DNA from: CAZHYM01 sp964536785
GTDB taxonomy: Bacteria; Patescibacteriota; Saccharimonadia; Saccharimonadales; Saccharimonadaceae
Length of the DNA stretch: 11,310 nucleotides
NCBI GenBank assembly: GCA_964536785.1
Contig: CAZHYM010000023.1
Span: forward strand, 1 to 11,310
Direction: 5' to 3'
Both the position numbers and the translations under genes were made by a program. This document shows positions 7,044 to 11,310 of this stretch, piece after piece. The notes under the pieces were generated by a model. That model saw nothing but the letters and a program-made list of their open reading frames with translations, was not told the origin of the DNA and did no database searches. The first letter of the stretch is position 1, and each line of letters starts with the position of its first letter.

Positions 7044-8324
7044 ATGTCGAAACTTGGGAATAAGCTGCGAGTATATTTACCGAAAAAAAGTGTTTTTTAT
7101 GCACTGCTTTTGAGCTTGTTGACTGTATTTGTAGGCACTGCTTTAGCTCTAGCTGATTCTAATGATAAGAAATTTGTTTCTATCTTTGACCGAGGTGAAA
7201 AAACAGTTCTCGTAACTGACAAAAAAACCGTCCGGGAGGTATTAAAGCAAGCTGAAATTGAAATTGAGGAGACGGACGCAGTCGAACCAGGTCTTGATTC
7301 AGAAATCTCCTCAGAAGATTTTAATATAAATATTTATCGATCAAAGCCAGTCACAATTGTTGATGGTCTTATGCGGATAAAGGTAATGACTCCCTATGAG
7401 GCTCCGGAACAAATTCTGAGAGCGGCGGGAATTGAGCTCTATCCAGAGGATTTAGTTGAGTCTAGAATTAATTACAATCTCGCGGGTGGCATTGGCAGTG
7501 GTATCGAATATGTTGTTAGAAGAGCAACGTCTTTTGACTTTGTTTTTTACGGCAAGGTTACAACTGCTCGGACTCAGAAAACAACAATTAGCGAGTATCT
7601 CGCCGAAAAAGATATCAAATTGGCCTCAAGCGATCGTTTAAATTTAGACCTGACGTCAAAAATTACAAGTGGTATGCGTTTGGAAATTTGGCGAGAAGGC
7701 AAACAAGAAGTAACTGTTGAAGAAGAAGTTCCTTATAAAGTTCGTAAAAAATACGATTACAATCGTGACTCTAGCTATCGCAAAGTTGAAGTTGAAGGTG
7801 CTAATGGCAAGAGGACTGTAGTTTATGAAATTGATATTAAAAACGGCCAAGAAATATACCGCAAGGAGCTGAACAGTATTACTACGCTCGAGCCAATTGA
7901 GCAGATTGAAGTCGTCGGGGCGAAAGGTGTATTTAACCCGCCATCTATTAACGAAAAGTTAACTTGGGATTTTTTGATAAGAAATGGGTTTACGAGAGAG
8001 CAAACTGCAGGTATCATGGGTAACCTAATGCAAGAGCACAGATTTAATACATCAGATGTTCCGGGAGGACTTGGAATTGCGCAATGGACTGGAGGTCGAA
8101 GGCTAAACCTCATAAATCAGTATCCTAACTCTTATTTGAGCATTGAATCGCAGCTTGATTTTCTAATGAAGGAACTAAGTTCAACTGGGATTGGTGCTAG
8201 AATTAAAAACACAAACACTGTTTACGATTCATTAATAATATTCCAAGACCAGTTCGAACGGTGTGGAATCTGTGCAACTGACAATCGGATTAAATACGCT
8301 GCTGATATATTAGCTAGCCATTAA
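7044..8324 (+). CDS. Secreted RpfB/YabE-like protein: three DUF348 repeats, G5 domain, phage-tail-lysozyme-like domain
   Basis: Probable exported peptidoglycan hydrolase of 426 residues. The N-terminus has a basic start, a hydrophobic core (about 17-36) and an ALA/DS site after residue 37, fitting a Sec signal peptide. Three ubiquitin-like DUF348 repeats follow at about 43-90, 92-142 and 154-215; each has a pattern such as KTVREVLKQAEIEI. A G5 domain spans about 220-292 (VTVEEEVPYKV near its start). The C-terminal ~125 residues resemble the phage tail lysozyme family: GIMGNLMQEHRFN (323-335) with Glu331 as the likely catalytic acid, GIAQWTGGRR (344-353) and a SIESQLDFLMKEL segment. DUF348-G5-muralytic is the RpfB/YabE layout, but the catalytic module is neither the Rpf transglycosylase fold nor the 3D domain of YabE. 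Cys407 and Cys410 form a CGIC motif. rsmA follows 4 nt later. Activity is inferred. Confidence 0.88.
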   Translation: MSKLGNKLRVYLPKKSVFYALLLSLLTVFVGTALALADSNDKKFVSIFDRGEKTVLVTDKKTVREVLKQAEIEIEETDAVEPGLDSEISSEDFNINIYRSKPVTIVDGLMRIKVMTPYEAPEQILRAAGIELYPEDLVESRINYNLAGGIGSGIEYVVRRATSFDFVFYGKVTTARTQKTTISEYLAEKDIKLASSDRLNLDLTSKITSGMRLEIWREGKQEVTVEEEVPYKVRKKYDYNRDSSYRKVEVEGANGKRTVVYEIDIKNGQEIYRKELNSITTLEPIEQIEVVGAKGVFNPPSINEKLTWDFLIRNGFTREQTAGIMGNLMQEHRFNTSDVPGGLGIAQWTGGRRLNLINQYPNSYLSIESQLDFLMKELSSTGIGARIKNTNTVYDSLIIFQDQFERCGICATDNRIKYAADILASH

Positions 8325-8328
8325 ATCA

Positions 8329-9090
8329 ATGAAAAATATTAAATCGTTAGGCCAACATTGGCTAAGAGACAGATCAATTTTAGACGAGATAGTTGAATTT
8401 GCCGATGTCAATCAAGACGATACTGTCCTAGAAATTGGTCCAGGCTTAGGCACACTAACTAGTTCGATATTAAAAAAAGCTAAACAAGTAGTGGCTGTGG
8501 AATTTGATGAGAGTCTAGCAAACAATTTACCGAATCAATTTCCGGGTAAAAATTTAGCAGTTATAAATAGCGATATCTTGAAGTTTAACTTAAACAGTTT
8601 GCCAAATGGCTATAAGGTTGTGGCAAATTTACCCTACTATATTACTTCAAAAATTATTAATTTTTTGCTTACCTCATCTAATAAGCCTCAGTCAATTACG
8701 ATTTTAGTTCAAAAAGAAGTAGCCGAGAGAATTGCTCAAAAAACAGGTGGCAGTATATTGGGCGTGGCGGTTGAAAATTATGCAGTAGCTAAGCTCGGAG
8801 AAATTATTAAAGCTGAGTTTTTTACGCCACCACCTAAAGTTGATTCTCAGGTTATTAAACTAGAGCTTCGCAATGAGCCACTGATTGCCGACGAAAAAGG
8901 CTTCATGCGTATAGTCAAAGCTGGCTTTAGTGCAAAGCGTAAGAAATTGCGATCCAGCCTAGCCGGTGGGCTAAATTTATCAAAAATGGAAGTTGAGACT
9001 ACCTTGCTTAAAATTGGAATCAGTTCAGGCCTGCGGGCTGAAGATTTAAAATTTGATGACTGGGTTAAAATTTATAACGAGTTTAACTAG
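8329..9090 (+). CDS. rsmA: 16S rRNA adenine dimethyltransferase RsmA (KsgA)
   Basis: Uses S-adenosylmethionine to dimethylate the two adjacent adenines in helix 45 of 16S rRNA during small-subunit maturation. At 253 residues it is slightly short of the E. coli protein. Visible motifs: KSLGQHWL (5-12, where most members read SLGQNFL), the SAM loop LEIGPGLGTLT (34-44), the acidic ribose-binding Glu58 in VEFD, SDIL (81-84), and the adenine-binding NLPYYITS (100-107). A small C-terminal domain follows (GFSAKRKKLRSSL near 199-211). The ATG at 8329 lies 4 nt after the upstream stop codon with no Shine-Dalgarno sequence and no perfect -10 box, only a weak TATATT at 8306-8311. Translational coupling to the RpfB/YabE-like gene is the simplest reading. 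The rpfB-ksgA and yabE-rnmV-ksgA adjacencies are known from Actinobacteria and Firmicutes. Confidence 0.95.
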   Translation: MKNIKSLGQHWLRDRSILDEIVEFADVNQDDTVLEIGPGLGTLTSSILKKAKQVVAVEFDESLANNLPNQFPGKNLAVINSDILKFNLNSLPNGYKVVANLPYYITSKIINFLLTSSNKPQSITILVQKEVAERIAQKTGGSILGVAVENYAVAKLGEIIKAEFFTPPPKVDSQVIKLELRNEPLIADEKGFMRIVKAGFSAKRKKLRSSLAGGLNLSKMEVETTLLKIGISSGLRAEDLKFDDWVKIYNEFN

Positions 9091-9147
9091 AGCCTACGAT
9101 ATTTTTTCGCTTGACATTTGATGCTCGAAAATCCAATGATCTTATCG

Positions 9148-9156
9148 TGATATAAT
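9148..9156 (+). promoter_or_regulatory. Extended -10 promoter of metG
   Basis: TGATATAAT, identical to the pyk box, has its TATAAT at 9151-9156 and ends 6 nt before the metG ATG. No -35 lies at normal spacing. A perfect TTGACA at 9111-9116 is 34 nt upstream of the box, about twice the usual distance. The 72-nt gap between rsmA and metG holds no other recognisable element, and no T-box is possible given the predicted leaderless start. Confidence 0.65.
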
Positions 9157-9162
9157 TAGCTT

Positions 9163-10650
9163 ATGAAAAATACCTTATACATTACGACTGCTATTCCTTA
9201 TGTCAACGCAAAACCACATATTGGTAACGCAATTGATTATCTAATCGCTGATATCTGGGCTCGTTATCATATCCAACATGGTCAAAAAGTCCGTTTTCAG
9301 GTTGGTACAGATGAGCACGGTAACAAAATTGCTAAAAAGGCTAAAGAAAATGGGCTAGAACCCAAGGCCTATGTTGATCAAAATTTTAAAAATTTTCAAA
9401 TTCTAATGAATAAGTTAGGCATCAGTTATACCGATTTTGTTCGAACGACTGATGAGCACCATGTGGCTACGTCTCAGTATATTTGGCAAAAACTTAGTCC
9501 GTATATTTACAAAAATAAATATACAGGTTGGTATTGCCAGGGTTGTGAAAGTTTTGTTACTGACAAGGATGCGGGCGACAATGGAGGAATTTGTCCAGAT
9601 CACAAAACTCCTTACGAGAGAGTTGAAGAAGAAAACTATTATTTTAAAACTAGTGCTTTTGGAGATCGGATTAGGTCAGCTATAGAGTCGGGCGATTTTC
9701 AGATTTTGCCAGAAATTCGTAAGAATGAATTCCTGAATTTGATTAAGGACGGCCTGACGGATGTCTCTATCTCTCGACCAAGAAAAAGTTTGAGCTGGGG
9801 GATTGAAGTTCCTGGCGATCCAGAGCAGGTTATGTATGTTTGGGTGGATGCTTTGGCTAACTACTTAAGTGTAATTGGTTATCCAGATAAATCTTCGTGG
9901 CAAGAGGTTTGGCCAGCTGATGTTCAGGTAATTGGCAAAGATATCTTACGATTTCACGCTGGTATCTGGCCTTCGATGCTATTGGCGCTTGAATTACCGC
10001 TGCCTAAGAGATTATTGGCGCATGGTCACGTACATGTTGGTGGAGTTAAGATGAGTAAGACGATTGGAAATGTTGTCGATCCGATTGAGATAATTGATTC
10101 TTATGGGGCCGATGCATTTCGTTATTTCTTTTCTCGACGCATCCCAACTCAAGATGACGGGGATTTTACCTGGGAAGCTTTTGAAAATGCCTACAATTCA
10201 GAATTAGGTAACGATTTTGGGAATTTAATCAGCCGAGTCGCGAGCATGGTAAATAAATATCAAGCAGGAGTCATTAACAATATCGAAAAAGTACGTCATG
10301 ATGAAATGGTCTTTGGCGAGTCGATGCAAGCTCTTAAATTTAATGAGGCCCTGGACGAAATCTGGGTAAATATCAGAGGTCTAAATCGATATATTGATAG
10401 TATTAAACCTTGGGAAATTGCTAAAAAAGCCGAGACCGATCAGGAGGCTAAAGTTCACTTAGCTGAAGTGCTAGAATATGCCGTCGGCGGAATATTAAAT
10501 GTTTCGCGTATGCTTTGGCCGTTTATGCCTACGACTAGCGAGAAGATTAACTCGGTCTTTGCAACCGGCGTGATTAACCTTCCAGAAGAGCCATTATTCA
10601 AAAAAATCTATATCCATACTCCCAACCCACATGCCAACAAAGTTAATTGA
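9163..10650 (+). CDS. metG: Methionyl-tRNA synthetase
   Basis: Charges tRNA-Met with methionine. It is a class I synthetase of 495 residues, short because it lacks the C-terminal tRNA-binding (EMAP/OB-fold) extension found in many bacterial enzymes. The Rossmann fold carries the HIGH-equivalent PHIGNA (18-23, fourth position Asn rather than His) and KMSKT (296-300). A zinc knuckle is inserted in the connective region with C125-x2-C128 and C144-x2-H147, so the fourth ligand is probably His rather than the usual Cys. VGTDEHGNKI (47-56) and VWVDALANY (226-234) are typical of the family. An alpha-helical anticodon-binding domain follows from about 350, including WPFMPTTSEKI (452-462). The start lies 6 nt after a TATAAT. 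The 3' end overlaps tatD by 20 nt. Confidence 0.96.
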   Translation: MKNTLYITTAIPYVNAKPHIGNAIDYLIADIWARYHIQHGQKVRFQVGTDEHGNKIAKKAKENGLEPKAYVDQNFKNFQILMNKLGISYTDFVRTTDEHHVATSQYIWQKLSPYIYKNKYTGWYCQGCESFVTDKDAGDNGGICPDHKTPYERVEEENYYFKTSAFGDRIRSAIESGDFQILPEIRKNEFLNLIKDGLTDVSISRPRKSLSWGIEVPGDPEQVMYVWVDALANYLSVIGYPDKSSWQEVWPADVQVIGKDILRFHAGIWPSMLLALELPLPKRLLAHGHVHVGGVKMSKTIGNVVDPIEIIDSYGADAFRYFFSRRIPTQDDGDFTWEAFENAYNSELGNDFGNLISRVASMVNKYQAGVINNIEKVRHDEMVFGESMQALKFNEALDEIWVNIRGLNRYIDSIKPWEIAKKAETDQEAKVHLAEVLEYAVGGILNVSRMLWPFMPTTSEKINSVFATGVINLPEEPLFKKIYIHTPNPHANKVN

Positions 10651-11310
10651 TACACATTGCCACATCCAAGATGACGATTTTCCGATTGATAAAAATGAAG
10701 TCTTAGATTTAGCGAGGCTTAGCGGTGTTGCGAAAATGATTGCCATTGGAGCCGATGAAGAGAGCTCAATTAGGGCGATTCAAAAAGCAACAGAGTGCCC
10801 GAATGTATTTGCTAGCGTTGGAGTTCATCCGCATAACGCCAAAGACGGGATAGATTTTTTGTCAAAAATTGACTTTTCAAATTCCAAAATAGTAGCTATC
10901 GGTGAGATAGGACTTGATTATCATTATGATTTTGCACCTCGTGATGTTCAGGCGGAGGCATTCAGATTGCAGATTGATCTAGCTCTGAGTCATGATTTAC
11001 CGATAATTTTTCATGTTCGTGAAGCATATGAGGATTTTTGGAAAATTGTTGATGAGTTTAAGATTGGAAAGGCGGTAGTTCATAGCTTTTCGGATGATTT
11101 AGTTAATTTAAATAAAGCTTTGGAAAAAGGCTGGTATATCGGGCTCAACGGGATTACGACTTTTAGCAAAGACAAAAGGCAGATTGAGGCGTTTTTGAAG
11201 GTCCCTCTAGATAAGCTATTGATAGAGACAGATGCGCCATATCTAGCACCCAAACCTTATCGCGGGAAGCCCAATCAACCAGCCTATGTTAAAGACATTG
11301 CTGAATTTTT
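10631..11310 (+). CDS. tatD: TatD-family metal-dependent hydrolase, 3' end cut off by the window
   Basis: TatD proteins are metal-dependent nucleases (3'-5' exonuclease or deoxyribonuclease) of the amidohydrolase TIM-barrel superfamily. 226 residues are present; family members usually have about 255-265, so roughly 30-40 C-terminal residues lie beyond the window. Metal ligands expected for the family are all visible: the HxH pair His9 and His11 in DTHCHI, Glu92 in GEIGLDY, His128 in FHVRE, His151 in VHSFSD and Asp201 in ETDAPYLAP. SVGVHPH (62-68) is another family signature. The ATG at 10631 is inside the end of metG, in another frame and 20 nt before the end of the metG stop codon. There is no Shine-Dalgarno sequence, so translation is probably coupled to metG. 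Adjacent metG and tatD genes are a common bacterial arrangement. Confidence 0.95.
   Translation, partial: MPTKLIDTHCHIQDDDFPIDKNEVLDLARLSGVAKMIAIGADEESSIRAIQKATECPNVFASVGVHPHNAKDGIDFLSKIDFSNSKIVAIGEIGLDYHYDFAPRDVQAEAFRLQIDLALSHDLPIIFHVREAYEDFWKIVDEFKIGKAVVHSFSDDLVNLNKALEKGWYIGLNGITTFSKDKRQIEAFLKVPLDKLLIETDAPYLAPKPYRGKPNQPAYVKDIAEF

Noticed and set aside
7456..7641. 61-codon plus-strand frame inside the RpfB-like gene
   Set aside because: It is a shadow within the DUF348 region, with no promoter, ribosome binding site or recognisable product.
9096..9148. ACGATA ... TATCGT inverted repeat upstream of metG
   Set aside because: The arms are only 6 bp and 41 nt apart, with no T run. This is expected by chance in AT-rich sequence.
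9437..9685. 82-codon plus-strand frame inside metG
   Set aside because: It is an out-of-frame shadow of metG, where the HIGN, zinc-knuckle and KMSKT motifs all lie in the metG frame. The translation shows no domain.

Overview
The window reads as an AT-leaning bacterial chromosome segment. It is tightly packed and almost entirely co-directional, and most likely comes from a Candidate Phyla Radiation bacterium, with Saccharibacteria (TM7) as my best guess. The reasons are short intergenic gaps, a Gram-positive-like (monoderm) secreted G5-domain muralytic protein, divergent phosphoglycerate kinase and RsmA motifs, an acidic single-membrane-span protein of no known family, and start codons that sit directly on -10 promoter boxes. 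TGA acts as a normal stop (metG ends in TGA) and no reading frame needs TGA read-through, so the recoded glycine code of Gracilibacteria/Absconditabacteria is excluded. The lineage call is inference from these traits; no 16S or ribosomal protein lies in the window.

Layout: a partial membrane-anchored protein on the minus strand (1-360) diverges from a long plus-strand run. The run begins with a lower-glycolysis block: pyruvate kinase (444-1871), phosphoglycerate kinase (1903-3090) and triosephosphate isomerase (3115-3885). Next is an acidic, low-complexity protein with a C-terminal membrane span (3899-4895), interrupted by a 100-N assembly gap. A UvrD/PcrA helicase (4921-7002) follows. The last block is an RpfB/YabE-like secreted muralytic protein (7044-8324), 16S rRNA dimethyltransferase RsmA (8329-9090), methionyl-tRNA synthetase (9163-10650) and a TatD-family nuclease that runs off the end (10631-11310). 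This block is a rearranged form of the metG-tatD-rpfB/yabE-ksgA neighbourhood known from Actinobacteria and Firmicutes.

Expression signals are the most striking feature. Five of the nine plus-strand genes have a perfect TATAAT ending 6-10 nt before the start codon and no Shine-Dalgarno sequence, and the minus-strand gene has a weaker version of the same layout. This geometry predicts leaderless or nearly leaderless mRNAs. The two genes inside the glycolytic block that lack a -10 box (tpiA and the acidic protein) have clear Shine-Dalgarno sequences instead. I saw no convincing rho-independent terminator anywhere, so the run may be read as overlapping transcripts with a promoter at nearly every gene.

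The 83-nt divergent region between the minus-strand gene and pyk contains a 22-bp near-perfect palindrome, a candidate operator that covers the -35 box of the minus-strand gene. I found no tRNA, rRNA, CRISPR array, transposase or attachment site. No stretch over 300 bases lacks a gene.
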